From Acanthochromis polyacanthus (Eukaryota > Chordata > Actinopteri > Pomacentridae), in NCBI RefSeq assembly GCF_021347895.1, contig NC_067134.1, forward strand, positions 30,315,449 through 30,379,448: DNA of 64,000 bases. Reading direction: 5' to 3'. Position numbers and translations under genes: made by a program. Shown piece after piece: positions 19,925-33,288 of this stretch. The notes below the pieces were generated by a model that worked only from the letters and a program-made list of their open reading frames with translations, had not been told where the DNA came from and made no database searches. Position 1 is the first letter of the stretch. Each line of letters opens with the position of its first letter.

Positions 19925-20259
19925 CACACACAGAGACACACACACCATTTTACCATTTTAACCGCCAGCTGCTGCGGGTGGGGGCACAGGGAACGGGGAG
20001 AGAGGCGGAGGGAGCAGAGACAGGAGAGAGCGGGCCAACAAGGGTTCGCAGACTCGTTATTCTCCGCTACTCTATGATGATTGGTTGAAATTGCACCACG
20101 ACACTGCTGCATCATGCATGAGTATTGCACGTCCACATTTCTAACAGCACTCACAGATGTCTGCAGCTTTTTGCGTAGTTTAATGAGGCGGAGCGTACCA
20201 GCGTATTTGATGTCATATTGTGTACCTGCTACGCAAATGCGTACAGGTTGGCAGGTCTG
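19607..20259. mobile_element. (CA)n-bearing inverted-repeat element (copy 2)
   Basis: Same ends and AAATCT flanks as copy 1. The first (CA)n tract is interrupted twice by CCA, at about 19679 and 19711, which the other copies do not show. Confidence 0.83.
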
Positions 20260-20499
20260 AAATCTAAACTGTCAGTTTGTTTTTAATTGGATCAAATACT
20301 TTACTGCTCAGCTTCAAAGTAATCTGATGACTGTAATGGGCTCCACTTTGGATTATTTTCAAATTTAAATAATATTGCAGAGGACTGTATTCTGGACATA
20401 GTGGGATGTATTTGTTGTTAAATTCACTGCTGTCTTTTCAACAGGACAGAAAATACTGAACTTAATGTTTTACTTATTTTCTTGTCTTTGTCTCTTCAG

Positions 20500-20673
20500 A
20501 CTTAATAACTGTAATCTGTCAGAGAGAAGCTGTGGAGCTCTGTCCTCAGTCCTCAGCTCCCAGTCCTCCAGTGTGACAGAGCTGGACCTGAGTAACAACA
20601 ACCTGCAGGATTCAGGAGTGGAGAGTCTTTCTGCTGGACTGGAGAGTCCACACTGTAAACTGGAAGCTCTCAG
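20500..20673 (+). CDS. LRR exon, array copy 2
   Basis: 174 bp, the same protein as copies 1, 3 and 4, with the same CTCTTCAG acceptor and CAG/GTCAGG donor. No indel falls in this exon although the transposon nest of the same unit is full of them. Confidence 0.88.
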
Positions 20674-21333
20674 GTCAGGACTCATCAACCTGTTCAACTG
20701 ATGACCATTTAAAATGTGTTTTTATTCATGATGAGCAGAACAGCTGAGGTGGGAGGTTTTCTGTATTTGTACGACTCAGATCAGTTGTGTTACTGGCCTT
20801 TAACTCTAGTTTCTCTTAATGAGGCCTCTTCCACGACAGGAACTGAACAACCTGGAACCTGCATCACAGAACCAGAACCTGTAAGAACCTGTGAGGTCTT
20901 GGTTCCAGGTTCTGTTTTAGTTTCCACTGTTTACTATATAGAATGTTTCAGATAGACGTTGATGAAAAGGAAACACCAGAACAAACATCTCATGTTCACA
21001 CTTGAACTTGTTTTATGGATCTTCTCCAGGTTGTTTTCTCCTGACGAGATCCTTTCTTGTGTCGTTTCTACTCTCAGATGTTCGTCTCTTTGGATAAAAG
21101 CATCTGATACATGAAACTGTAGAAAGTTCAGTTTGTTCAATGACTGAACTCAGTGCAGTTCAGCTGGTGGACAGTTGGACTGTTGTTCAGGTCCAATTCC
21201 TTCTCACCATTGGAGCCCAAACAGCCACTGAAGCAGTTTTGTCTTCTGTCTTCACTGAGATCAAAGTTCAGATCCTCTTGATCTACTCTTATGATCTAGA
21301 GAGATTTGGGGTGTTTGCTAACAGCAGAGGTGA

Positions 21334-21854
21334 GAGGGTGCAGGTAGGAAGGTCTATGCGCTAAAGAGAAATAGACAGACTAGTAAAGGAAAGGAGGCAG
21401 TTCAAGAAGCAGTGGAGGAAGGCATCAGAAGAAGAAAGGGAGGAAATGAATGTGTTGCAGGAAGAAGTGAGAAGCAGGTTAGCAGTACTCAGAAGGGCTG
21501 AACACCTTAGGGAGAAGAGAAAGAAGAAAGAACGTGCAAGGTTAGCATCTTTTAGGAACTCTTAAGTTTGTGAAGGACATGTTTAATCAGGAAAAAGGAG
21601 AACAACTTAAGGCAGCAAAGTCAGAGGTTGAAGAGTATTTGAGGTTGACGTATTCAGATTCAGAGGAGAATAGGAACATAGGTCTTCCTCCTGACATGCC
21701 ACCATTGGTAGAAATGTGTCAGGAGATGTATGTTAGCCTACTGAGATGGAGAAAAGTTGTGGAGGTGGTCAGACATGCAAAGGTTTCGTCGGCCCCAGGG
21801 CCTAATGGAGTCCACTGCAGGGTCGACAAGAGTTCACCTGGTATCTATAAGATA
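21334..21854 (+). mobile_element. non-LTR reverse transcriptase, 5' part (copy 3)
   Basis: As in copy 2, with the 12-bp stretch retained. It ends at the hAT target site CTGTGGAG at 21855-21862. Confidence 0.8.
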
Positions 21855-21862
21855 CTGTGGAG

Positions 21863-23132
21863 TAGGGGTGGGACGGTTCACAAAATCCATGGTTCGGTTC
21901 ATATCACGGTTTTGTGGTCACGGTTTTCGGTTCGGTTCGGTACACATTAATTGTTTCAAAAGTCAATTATGTCTTGTATAGTAATGTTAAAACTTAAAGA
22001 ATGAGGCAGCCTGACATTTGATACATTATTGTGACAGTCTTAGGTTAAAGGTAAGTGAGATTCTGGCACTGAAAGCTGAGACATTGGTAGTTCCAACACA
22101 CGTTTCATTTATTTGCAAAACAATATATCTAAAAAAAAAAAAAGAATCTTACAATTCAGACGGTTGAATTTGTGCATAATATGAAAGAATTTTACATTGC
22201 TGTTTTACAACTCAGATTATACCGTCAACGTAAAGCATAAGCCCTATCATACTTAGGTTCCTTTGAAATCACCACAAAGATAACATTTTCTTCGAACACT
22301 AACCCCTTGAAATTAAAGTGCAGTATTTGAAATACAATCAAACAAATGAGGCTGGAATGTTTATCAAACTTAAAGTGTCACTGTGTTATCTAAGGTAACA
22401 TAAAATAAATAATCCAAATGAAGAGGTCAATAATATAAAATGCAGCGTAAACCAAACGTAACAGATAATGCACTCTACTGCACTCCCTCACACAGCTCTG
22501 GTCATTCTATTCTCTTCAGCTGAAGTGCTTGCGGGAGGGGATTTTATATCGCGGCTCGAGTGCCTTTATCATGAACTGAAATCCGTACCCTCAACTACGG
22601 CAAAAGGTTGCATGTCTTTAGCGATGAAACACCCCAGTGCTTTCGTTATCCCTTTCGCCTTGTCTGACTGGTCTTTGTACATTTGTTTAAAAAGCCACGG
22701 GGAGGAGAATTTGTGCAGCCCTGGCCGGCTCCTTGCCTAGCTCTCCACCCCTCCTGCTTGCGCTGCACGTCACTGTGGGGTGATGTCTCCGCAGATGAGC
22801 CGACATGTTAGATGTGTTTCCGCTAGCGTAAGTGACACGCGTTGCACAGTGCTTGCACACTGTCGTGCTTTTGTCCACAACTTTCTTACCGCTTTCGTGG
22901 GTCACCCTGAATGCAAAATGGTCCCACACACCAGACCTATATAACGCTGCTGACGCATCTTCCAGCTCCAAGTCTTCTCCGCTCGCCATGTCCCGCACCT
23001 TCTCTTCAATTGATTTCCTGGGACCCCACCCAAAGTTGAGCATGAGTATGAACCGAATGGTACGCATGCGCCCCGAACCGAGACAGCCGTCCCGAACGGT
23101 TCGGGTCGGTTTCATAAACCGTCCCATCCCTA
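21863..23132 (-). mobile_element. hAT element (copy 3)
   Basis: Ends and CTGTGGAG duplications are intact (21855-21862 and 23133-23140). The transposase fragment is frameshifted: the BED finger reads in frame 22687-23127 and the downstream KAKGITKALG part is in another frame. The upstream shift near 22992 fuses the frame through the right inverted repeat. Confidence 0.92.
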
Positions 23133-23140
23133 CTGTGGAG

Positions 23141-24746
23141 ATATCTGAGAATAGTCTGGGAGAAACACAGTATTATTCAAGAGCACGGCATAGGACAGGA
23201 GTTGTTTTCATCTCTAAGGAGAAGGATTCATCAGACCTCAGCCAGTTTTGGATGATTTCTCTCCTAAATGTTGAGGGAAGGATTTTCTTCAGTGTTGTAG
23301 CTCAGAGGTTTGCTAGTTACTTCGTGAGGAATGGTCTGATAGATTCTACAGCACAGAAGGCAGGGATACTGGAATTTTGTGGGTGCTTGGAGCAGAAAAG
23401 CATGATTTGGCATCAGATTCAGACAGCTAAGAGGGAGAGCAGAGACTTGAATGTTGTGTTTTTAGATCTGGCTCATGCCTTATTTGGAGTTCCTTTCACT
23501 ACTTTAAAGTGCCAGAGATGGTTGGTAACATGGTGAAAGCATATTTCAGGACATCAGATTATGTGCAAGTACAGGAGATTTTCCAACAGGCTGGCAAAGA
23601 TTGGAGGTTGGTATTATGGCAGGATGTAAAGTTTCACTGTTAGCTTTCACAATGGCTATGGAGTTAATGATCAGGGCTTCGAAGTGGGTCGTAGGTGGAG
23701 AGAGACGGCAGAATGGAATGAGTCTTCTACCAGTTAGAGCTTCTATGGATGATATGACACTGATAACTACAACAGTAAATTACAAAGAGGTTGTTCGATA
23801 GAATAAATAGGAATCTCAGATGAGCTAGTATGAGGATCAAGTCTAGTAAATCGAGGAGTATTTCATTATACAGAGGGAAAGTAAGTGATAAGAAATTTTA
23901 TATCCTAGATTAATGAGGCCAATATCCATTTATGAAGTCCCATTATCCATGGCAGAGAGAATGGAAAGCCTAGTTAGTTCTTATATCAGGAAATGGTTGG
24001 GTGTTCCCAGGTGCTGAAGCATTGTAGCTTTGTATGTGAAAGGGAAATTTCAGCTGCCAGTATCCAGTCTAACAGAGGAGTTTAAATGCACCAAGGTTAG
24101 GACAGAGCTCTTATTGTCTGGGAGGAAGAACAGTTTAGTTAGCAATGTGGTTCTGAATCCTACCAGGGGAGGAAATGGAACCAGAGAGCAGCAGTGCAGG
24201 AGGCAGAGGCAGCTCTGAGGCTGCAGAAATACTAAATAATGTTCAATTTGGCCGTGGCTTGGCCCAGGTAAACCAGCGTGGAACAAAGCAAGTCCAAAGG
24301 AGAAAAGAAAGCTGGTAGTGGAACAGATGTGTAGACAAGAGGAACTGTTAAGGGGGACAAAGGCAGTTGGTCAGGCCAAACAGGGGCAGTGGTTGAGCTG
24401 GGAAGGTGTTGAGAAGAGGAAGCTCAGCTGGAGGGACCTGTGGAAGATGGAAGAAAGCTGTATTAGATTTCTAATAGGGGCAACATATGATGTGTTTCCA
24501 ACCCCCAGAACCTCAGACTCTGGGTAGATGGAGACCAATCATGTCCGCTGTGCTCAGATACTGCTAGCTTACAGCATATTTTGTCTGATTGTAGATTAGC
24601 CTGTCACAAGGCCGGTATACATGGAGGCATAATCAGGTGCTGAGAAGCTCAGCTTATGGAGAGGAGAAAGCAGGAGAATTCTGGAAGTTCTAGTAAGGAG
24701 AGGTTAGTGGAGAAATTAGTTGGAGATGGGGAGAAGGATAGAGGCC
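23141..24746 (+). pseudogene. non-LTR reverse transcriptase and endonuclease, 3' part (copy 3)
   Basis: Same blocks as copy 1. One C is missing near 24505, so the frame leading into the C-x2-C-x7-H-x4-C knuckle is broken here. Confidence 0.82.
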
Positions 24747-25137
24747 TTAAAGGGGAACTTCGGTTTTTTTCAACCTGGGGTCTGTTTCCATATGTAATTT
24801 CATACATGTGAGTGATGGAGAAATGAATTTTCGACATAGCTCCAGTATTTAGCCAGGCAGGCAGCTGAGCAGCTCAGCTCACAGCTCGGCTAGCGAAAAG
24901 TATGGGGCAGCTGGCCCCCCCGCATCACAGTCCGCCCTAACGTGCTTTTGCCCCACACTGACCGGCTCAGATAGTCTCAGTGAGTGTCCCACAACATCCT
25001 CGAGATGAGAAGTGAACAAAAACCTCCACATTACCTGGCGATCGCTCTTTGTTGTGGTCTGTATCCAAATCTCAGGACGCTAGAAAGCAAATCTCATTCC
25101 GAAATCGCACGAGAGCTCACGCCAAAACACGGGTTTT

Positions 25138-25238
25138 GCCCAAGGACACATCAGCACATGACTGGGCAAGAGCGGGAATCGAACCGCCTCCCCTTCGGTC
25201 ATTGGACGACCTGCTCTACCACCTGATCCACAGCCACC
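25138..25238 (-). mobile_element. tRNA-derived SINE head (copy 3)
   Basis: A and B boxes as in copy 1. Confidence 0.73.
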
Positions 25239-25886
25239 ACATAGTTGGCAGTGATGGTGAAATTGAAGCTTCTTGAAGTGATGAACCACTTTGACACAAT
25301 TGCACACTGCTTTGAAGCATTTAGGACGACCAGAAGAGTGACATCTGCTGGCTCTGTCAGAACTGCATCTCAGTGGAAAAAAAACATGAAAAAGCCTCAG
25401 CTGTGTAAAGAGATGCTAAAAAACTTTGCCCTGCTTGGGGTGGGATTGGCCAAGAGCTCAGGAGAGGTGTGCATCACAAACCCAGACCTCAGAGAAAGGT
25501 CAAACCTCAACAGGCAGTTCCTCTTCAGACCACATCATATACAGAATCCCAGGAATCACTGCTCACTGGTGTGTACAGTGATGGGTCAGGGATCCTCGGT
25601 CCTTCATTGAGTGCTCATCCTTCTTGTTTGGAGCACAAGTGTCTTGTGTTTAAATGAACTGTTTAATTAGCTGAGTCCCATCAACTGAAGTGTTGGTGAA
25701 AGATAGAACATCCATCCCACCTGTGGTGAGGTTCATGGTCTCTCTGCTCTCCCTGAAGAGGAGCTACACCCTCATAGGGACCCTATGAGCCTTTTCAGAT
25801 GTGAGGCTGTTCAAAGGTTTTTGGTTCCTTTCAGACTGTAGGGACTGAGAGCCAATCACTAGGCAGCAGAGTGTCTCCTGAGACTG

Positions 25887-26368
25887 AGGCCCCATCCACA
25901 CGAAGACGAACGTATAAGCTTCTTGCCGAATCTGCGTATCATCCCCACGAAGACGGCGTTTTGGGGGTCTGCAAACGATCATTTTTGAAACCGGGTTCCA
26001 GAGTGGAAAGATTTTGAAATGCGTTTACGCAACTCCGTGTTTACGGGCAATCCGCTTCTTTTCAGAAACGCTTGCGTCATAGTTTTGTATCTTCATTGAC
26101 ACGCAAGTGCAGTTTGACACTCATGCTTCCCAGCTTGGTCTCTGTTTACAGCTTTTGCTGCAAGTGCCCATGCCCACTGTTTTTTCTTCTGTTTGCGCGT
26201 TTCTGTCATATCGTTACAGCGCCCCTAGAGGTCTGGCATGTGTTTTACAGCGTTTCCATGCATATCGAGTGCATTCGTGTGGACGCACACATTTTCTGAG
26301 ATGCCTTCGTCTTTATGGTGATCGTTTTTGAAACTGTTCAGCGTTTTGTCTTCGTGTGGATGGGGCCT
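25887..26368. mobile_element. inverted-repeat element AGGCCCCATCCACACGAAG (copy 3)
   Basis: Both perfect ends are present, as in copy 1. Confidence 0.84.
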
Positions 26369-26688
26369 GAGAGAGAATGAAGAGTCCAGCTCACTGACGC
26401 TATGAGGAGTCCAGACTTCATCAAGAATGGAGATAAAGAGTTTAAACACATGAGTTTGGAGATCCTTAGTTTGGTTCCAGTGGGGTTCATGTTTGAGTGA
26501 AAACCAAAGCATGAGTCTCAACAGCACAAGTAGAAGTGAAGGAACCTGAAGAACCAGGACTGGAGATCAGAAGACGATTGTTCTGGAACAACATCAGAGA
26601 TGGAACCGAGTCTGACAGTGATTTAATGGCTGCCATCAGCATCAAGTTGACTATTTTTCAGATTGTAAAGAAGGAAAAAGTCCAAAAT

Positions 26689-26900
26689 GTGACTTGTCCA
26701 AGTGTGTGTCCTTATTTGAATCCAACAGACCAACTTTGGGGTATTTTAAAGACAAAGGTAGAGCAACACAAACCCTCCAACAAAGAGCAGATGAAGACCT
26801 AGTCTCTGAAGATGGAGGAACATCTCTGCAGAAATGTGGTTTCTTCATGCTGAGGAGGATTAAATGTGTCATCAAAAATAAAGGTGGATGTAGAAAGTAA
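26689..26900 (+). pseudogene. Tc1-like transposase C-terminal remnant (copy 3)
   Basis: Same frameshifted PYLNPTDQLWGILK and KNKGGCRK blocks as copy 1. Confidence 0.73.
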
Positions 26901-27001
26901 TGAAAAAAATCCACCATTCTAATGACAGTAATGAAAGATGTACTGACCTTTATTGGATTCATTTCTTGCTGTTTGGCCTGTATTCTTCATTTAGGAAATC
27001 T

Positions 27002-27059
27002 CAGACCTGCCAACCTTGGTGAAATATTTTGCGTACCACTTAATCTCACACACGCACGC

Positions 27060-27127
<68 letters not shown>

Positions 27128-27255
27128 CTTGCGCTCATGTCGATAGGAAAAAAAAACTCGATGATTATTTCCCTGATATGACATTGTATTTTCAACGTGA
27201 AAGTAACGTTATTAACAGTATTTGCCAAAAGACACACACGTACACTCACACGTGT

Positions 27256-27320
<65 letters not shown>

Positions 27321-27660
27321 CACACACAGAGACACACACACCATTTTACCATTTTAACCGCCAGCTGCTGCGGGTGGGGGCACAGGGAACGGGGAGAGAG
27401 GCGGAGGGAGGCAGAGGACAGGAGAGAGCGGGCCAACAAGGGTTCGGCAGACTCGTTATTCTCCGCTACTCTATGATGATTGGTTGAAATTGCACCACGA
27501 CACTGCTGCATCATGCATGAGTATTGCACGTCCACATTTCTAACAGCACTCACAGATGTCTGCAGCTTTTTGCGTAGTTTAATGAGGCGGAGCGTACCAG
27601 CGTATTTTGATGTCATATTGTGTACCTGCTACGCAAAATGCGTACAGGTTGGCAGGTCTG
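27002..27660. mobile_element. (CA)n-bearing inverted-repeat element (copy 3)
   Basis: Ends and flanks as in copy 1. The first (CA)n tract is about 62 bp (27064-27125), close to copy 1; the second is slightly shorter. Confidence 0.84.
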
Positions 27661-27900
27661 AAATCTAAACTGTCAGTTTGTTTTTAATTGGATCAAATAC
27701 TTTACTGCTCAGCTTCAAAGTAATCTGATGACTGTAATGGGCTCCACTTTGGATTATTTTCAAATTTAAATAATATTGCAGAGGACTGTATTCTGGACAT
27801 AGTGGGATGTATTTGTTGTTAAATTCACTGCTGTCTTTTCAACAGGACAGAAAATACTGAACTTAATGTTTTACTTATTTTCTTGTCTTTGTCTCTTCAG

Positions 27901-28074
27901 ACTTAATAACTGTAATCTGTCAGAGAGAAGCTGTGGAGCTCTGTCCTCAGTCCTCAGCTCCCAGTCCTCCAGTGTGACAGAGCTGGACCTGAGTAACAAC
28001 AACCTGCAGGATTCAGGAGTGGAGAGTCTTTCTGCTGGACTGGAGAGTCCACACTGTAAACTGGAAGCTCTCAG
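27901..28074 (+). CDS. LRR exon, array copy 3
   Basis: 174 bp, the same protein and splice sites as the other three copies. Confidence 0.89.
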
Positions 28075-28735
28075 GTCAGGACTCATCAACCTGTTCAACT
28101 GATGACCATTTAAAATGTGTTTTTATTCATGATGAGCAGAACAGCTGAGGTGGGAGGTTTTCTGTATTTGTACGACTCAGATCAGTTGTGTTACTGGCCT
28201 TTAGCTCTAGTTTCTCTTAATGAGGCCTCTTCCACGACAGGAACTGAACAACCTGGAACCTGCATCACAGAACCAGAACCTGTAAGAACCTGTGAGGTCT
28301 TGGTTCCAGGTTCTGTTTTAGTTTCCACTGTTTTACTATATAGAATGTTTCAGATAGACGTTGATGAAAAGGAAACACCAGAACAAACATCTCATGTTCA
28401 CACTTGAACTTGTTTTATGGATCTTCTCCAGGTTGTTTTCTCCTGACGAGATCCTTTCTTGTGTCGTTTCTACTCTCAGATGTTCGTCTCTTTGGATAAA
28501 AGCATCTGATACATGAAACTGTAGAAAGTTCAGTTTGTTCAATGACTGAACTCAGTGCAGTTCAGCTGGTGGACAGTTGGACTGTTGTTCAGGTCCAATT
28601 CCTTCTCACCATTGGAGCCCAAACAGCCACTGAAGCAGTTTTGTCTTCTGTCTTCACTGAGATCAAAGTTCAGATCCTCTTGATCTACTCTTATGATCTA
28701 GAGAGATTTGGGGTGTTTGCTAACAGCAGAGGTGA

Positions 28736-29256
28736 GAGGGTGCAGGTAGGAAGGTCTATGCGCTAAAGAGAAATAGACAGACTAGTAAAGGAAAGGAGGC
28801 AGTTCAAGAAGCAGTGGAGGAAGGCATCAGAAGAAGAAAGGGAGGAAATGAATGTGTTGCAGGAAGAAGTGAGAAGCAGGTTAGCAGTACTCAGAAGGGC
28901 TGAACACCTTAGGGAGAAGAGAAAGAAGAAAGAACGTGCAAGGTTAGCATCTTTTAGGAACTCTTAAGTTTGTGAAGGACATGTTTAATCAGGAAAAAGG
29001 AGAACAACTTAAGGCAGCAAAGTCAGAGGTTGAAGAGTATTTGAGGTTGACGTATTCAGATTCAGAGGAGAATAGGAACATAGGTCTTCCTCCTGACATG
29101 CCACCATTGGTAGAAATGTGTCAGGAGATGTATGTTAGCCTACTGAGATGGAGAAAAGTTGTGGAGGTGGTCAGACATGCAAAGGTTTCGTCGGCCCCAG
29201 GGCCTAATGGAGTCCACTGCAGGGTCGACAAGAGTTCACCTGGTATCTATAAGATA
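28736..29256 (+). mobile_element. non-LTR reverse transcriptase, 5' part (copy 4)
   Basis: As in copies 2 and 3, with the 12-bp stretch retained. Confidence 0.8.
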
Positions 29257-29264
29257 CTGTGGAG

Positions 29265-30533
29265 TAGGGGTGGGACGGTTCACAAAATCCATGGTTCGGT
29301 TCATATCACGGTTTTGTGGTCACGGTTTTCGGTTCGGTTCGGTACACATTAATTGTTTCAAAAGTCAATTATGTCTTGTATAGTAATGTTAAAACTTAAA
29401 GAATGAGGCAGCCTGACATTTGATACATTATTGTGACAGTCTTAGGTTAAAGGTAAGTGAGATTCTGGCACTGAAAGCTGAGACATTGGTAGTTCCAACA
29501 CACGTTTCATTTATTTGCAAAACAATATATCTAAAAAAAAAAAAAGAATCTTACAATTCAGACGGTTGAATTTGTGCATAATATGAAAGAATTTTACATT
29601 GCTGTTTTTACAACTCAGATTATACCGTCAACGTAAAGCATAAGCCCTATCATACTTAGGTTCCTTTGAAATCACCACAAAGATAACATTTTCTTCGAAC
29701 ACTAACCCCTTGAAATTAAAGTGCAGTATTTGAAATACAATCAAACAAATGAGGCTGGAATGTTTATCAAACTTAAAGTGTCACTGTGTTATCTAAGGTA
29801 ACATAAAATAAATAATCCAAATGAAGAGGTCAATAATATAAAATGCAGCGTAAACCAAACGTAACAGATAATGCACTCTACTGCACTCCCTCACACAGCT
29901 CTGGTCATTCTATTCTCTTCAGCTGAAGTGCTTGCGGGAGGGGATTTTATATCGCGGCTCGAGTGCCTTTATCATGAACTGAAATCCCGTACCCTCAACT
30001 ACGGCAAAAGGTTGCATGTCTTTAGCGATGAAACACCCCAGTGCTTTCGTTATCCCTTTCGCCTTGTCTGACTGGTCTTTGTACATTTGTTTAAAAGCCA
30101 CGGGGAGGAGAATTTGTGCAGCCCTGGCCGGCTCCTTGCCTAGCTCTCCACCCCTCCTGCTTGCGCTGCACGTCACTGTGGGGTGATGTCTCCGCAGATG
30201 AGCCGACATGTTAGATGTGTTTCCGCTAGCGTAAGTGACACGCGTTGCACAGTGCTTGCACACTGTCGTGCTTTTGTCCACAACTTTCTTACCGCTTTCG
30301 TGGGTCACCCTGAATGCAAAATGGTCCCACACACCAGACCTATATAACGCTGCTGACGCATCTTCCAGCTCCAAGTCTTCTCCGCTCGCCATGTCCGCAC
30401 CTTCTCTTCAATTGATTTCCTGGGACCCACCCAAAGTTGAGCATGAGTATGAACCGAATGGTACGCATGCGCCCCGAACCGAGACAGCCGTCCCGAACGG
30501 TTCGGGTCGGTTTCATAAACCGTCCCATCCCTA
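29265..30533 (-). mobile_element. hAT element (copy 4)
   Basis: Ends plus CTGTGGAG duplications at 29257-29264 and 30534-30541. The 157-codon BED-finger transposase fragment is intact on the minus strand at 29919-30392. Confidence 0.92.
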
Positions 30534-30541
30534 CTGTGGAG

Positions 30542-32148
30542 ATATCTGAGAATAGTCTGGGAGAAACACAGTATTATTCAAGAGCACGGCATAGGACAGG
30601 AGTTGTTTTCATCTCTAAGGAGAAGGATTCATCAGACCTCAGCCAGTTTTGGATGATTTCTCTCCTAAATGTTGAGGGAAGGATTTTCTTCAGTGTTGTA
30701 GCTCAGAGGTTTGCTAGTTACTTCGTGAGGAATGGTCTGATAGATTCTACAGCACAGAAGGCAGGGATACTGGAATTTTGTGGGTGCTTGGAGCAGAAAA
30801 GCATGATTTGGCATCAGATTCAGACAGCTAAGAGGGAGAGCAGAGACTTGAATGTTGTGTTTTTAGATCTGGCTCATGCCTTATTTGGAGTTCCTTTCAC
30901 TACTTTAAAGTGCCAGAGATGGTTGGTAACATGGTGAAAGCATATTTCAGGACATCAGATTATGTGCAAGTACAGGAGATTTTCCAACAGGCTGGCAAAG
31001 ATTGGAGGTTGGTATTATGGCAGGATGTAAAGTTTCACTGTTAGCTTTCACAATGGCTATGGAGTTAATGATCAGGGCTTCGAAGTGGGTCGTAGGTGGA
31101 GAGAGACGGCAGAATGGAATGAGTCTTCTACCAGTTAGAGCTTCTATGGATGATATGACACTGATAACTACAACAGTAAATTACAAAGAGGTTGTTCGAT
31201 AGAATAAATAGGAATCTCAGATGAGCTAGTATGAGGATCAAGTCTAGTAAATCGAGGAGTATTTCATTATACAGAGGGAAAGTAAGTGATAAGAAATTTT
31301 ATATCCTAGATTAATGAGGCCAATATCCATTTATGAAGTCCCATTATCCATGGCAGAGAGAATGGAAAGCCTAGTTAGTTCTTATATCAGGAAATGGTTG
31401 GGTGTTCCCAGGTGCTGAAGCATTGTAGCTTTGTATGTGAAAGGGAAATTTCAGCTGCCAGTATCCAGTCTAACAGAGGAGTTTAAATGCACCAAGGTTA
31501 GGACAGAGCTCTTATTGTCTGGGAGGAAGAACAGTTTAGTTAGCAATGTGGTTCTGAATCCTACCAGGGGAGGAAATGGAACCAGAGAGCAGCAGTGCAG
31601 GAGGCAGAGGCAGCTCTGAGGCTGCAGAAATACTAAATAATGTTCAATTTGGCCGTGGCTTGGCCCAGGTAAACCAGCGTGGAACAAAGCAAGTCCAAAG
31701 GAGAAAAGAAAGCTGGTAGTGGAACAGATGTGTAGACAAGAGGAACTGTTAAGGGGGACAAAGGCAGTTGGTCAGGCCAAACAGGGGCAGTGGTTGAGCT
31801 GGGAAGGTGTTGAGAAGAGGAAGCTCAGCTGGAGGGACCTGTGGAAGATGGAAGAAAGCTGTATTAGATTTCTAATAGGGGCAACATATGATGTGTTTCC
31901 AACCCCCCAGAACCTCAGACTCTGGGTAGATGGAGACCAATCATGTCCGCTGTGCTCAGATACTGCTAGCTTACAGCATATTTTGTCTGATTGTAGATTA
32001 GCCTGTCACAAGGCCGGTATACATGGAGGCATAATCAGGTGCTGAGAAGCTCAGCTTATGGAGAGGAGAAAGCAGGAGAATTCTGGAAGTTCTAGTAAGG
32101 AGAGGTTAGTGGAGAAATTAGTTGGAGATGGGGAGAAGGATAGAGGCC
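30542..32148 (+). pseudogene. non-LTR reverse transcriptase and endonuclease, 3' part (copy 4)
   Basis: Same blocks, same SMDDM motif and same C-x2-C-x7-H-x4-C knuckle as copy 1. The shared lesions show that the retrotransposon was already dead before the array expanded. Confidence 0.84.
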
Positions 32149-32539
32149 TTAAAGGGGAACTTCGGTTTTTTTCAACCTGGGGTCTGTTTCCATATGTAAT
32201 TTCATACATGTGAGTGATGGAGAAATGAATTTTCGACATAGCTCCAGTATTTAGCCAGGCAGGCAGCTGAGCAGCTCAGCTCACAGCTCGGCTAGCGAAA
32301 AGTATGGGGCAGCTGGCCCCCCCGCATCACAGTCCGCCCTAACGTGCTTTTGCCCCACACTGACCGGCTCAGATAGTCTCAGTGAGTGTCCCACAACATC
32401 CTCGAGATGAGAAGTGAACAAAAACCTCCACATTACCTGGCGATCGCTCTTTGTTGTGGTCTGTATCCAAATCTCAGGACGCTAGAAAGCAAATCTCATT
32501 CCGAAATCGCACGAGAGCTCACGCCAAAACACGGGTTTT

Positions 32540-32640
32540 GCCCAAGGACACATCAGCACATGACTGGGCAAGAGCGGGAATCGAACCGCCTCCCCTTCGG
32601 TCATTGGACGACCTGCTCTACCACCTGATCCACAGCCACC
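32540..32640 (-). mobile_element. tRNA-derived SINE head (copy 4)
   Basis: A and B boxes as in copy 1. Confidence 0.73.
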
Positions 32641-33288
32641 ACATAGTTGGCAGTGATGGTGAAATTGAAGCTTCTTGAAGTGATGAACCACTTTGACACA
32701 ATTGCACACTGCTTTGAAGCATTTAGGACGACCAGAAGAGTGACATCTGCTGGCTCTGTCAGAACTGCATCTCAGTGGAAAAAAAACATGAAAAAGCCTC
32801 AGCTGTGTAAAGAGATGCTAAAAAACTTTGCCCTGCTTGGGGTGGGATTGGCCAAGAGCTCAGGAGAGGTGTGCATCACAAACCCAGACCTCAGAGAAAG
32901 GTCAAACCTCAACAGGCAGTTCCTCTTCAGACCACATCATATACAGAATCCCAGGAATCACTGCTCACTGGTGTGTACAGTGATGGGTCAGGGATCCTCG
33001 GTCCTTCATTGAGTGCTCATCCTTCTTGTTTGGAGCACAAGTGTCTTGTGTTTAAATGAACTGTTTAATTAGCTGAGTCCCATCAACTGAAGTGTTGGTG
33101 AAAGATAGAACATCCATCCCACCTGTGGTGAGGTTCATGGTCTCTCTGCTCTCCCTGAAGAGGAGCTACACCCTCATAGGGACCCTATGAGCCTTTTCAG
33201 ATGTGAGGCTGTTCAAAGGTTTTTGGTTCCTTTCAGACTGTAGGGACTGAGAGCCAATCACTAGGCAGCAGAGTGTCTCCTGAGACTG

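Larger units (their letters stand above)
13925..21317 (+). repeat. 7.4-kb tandem unit, copy 2
   Basis: Same content and order as copy 1, 7393 bp. Between about 14895 and 20240 it differs from copies 1, 3 and 4 by many single-base insertions or deletions. Examples are an extra C near 15704, an extra G near 15861, a missing T near 16093, a missing C near 16337 and an extra A near 16461. Substitutions are almost absent. The unit edges and the LRR exon are clean. This pattern is typical of unpolished long-read consensus. Confidence 0.95.
21318..28719 (+). repeat. 7.4-kb tandem unit, copy 3
   Basis: Same order, 7402 bp. It shows a few single-base indels, mainly between 22200 and 24510, for example a missing C near 22585, an extra A near 22691 and extra C residues near 22992 and 23026. 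A substitution in the 3' intron (TTAGCTC at about 28201) matches the second NLR gene at 62219 instead of the sister copies. Confidence 0.95.
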
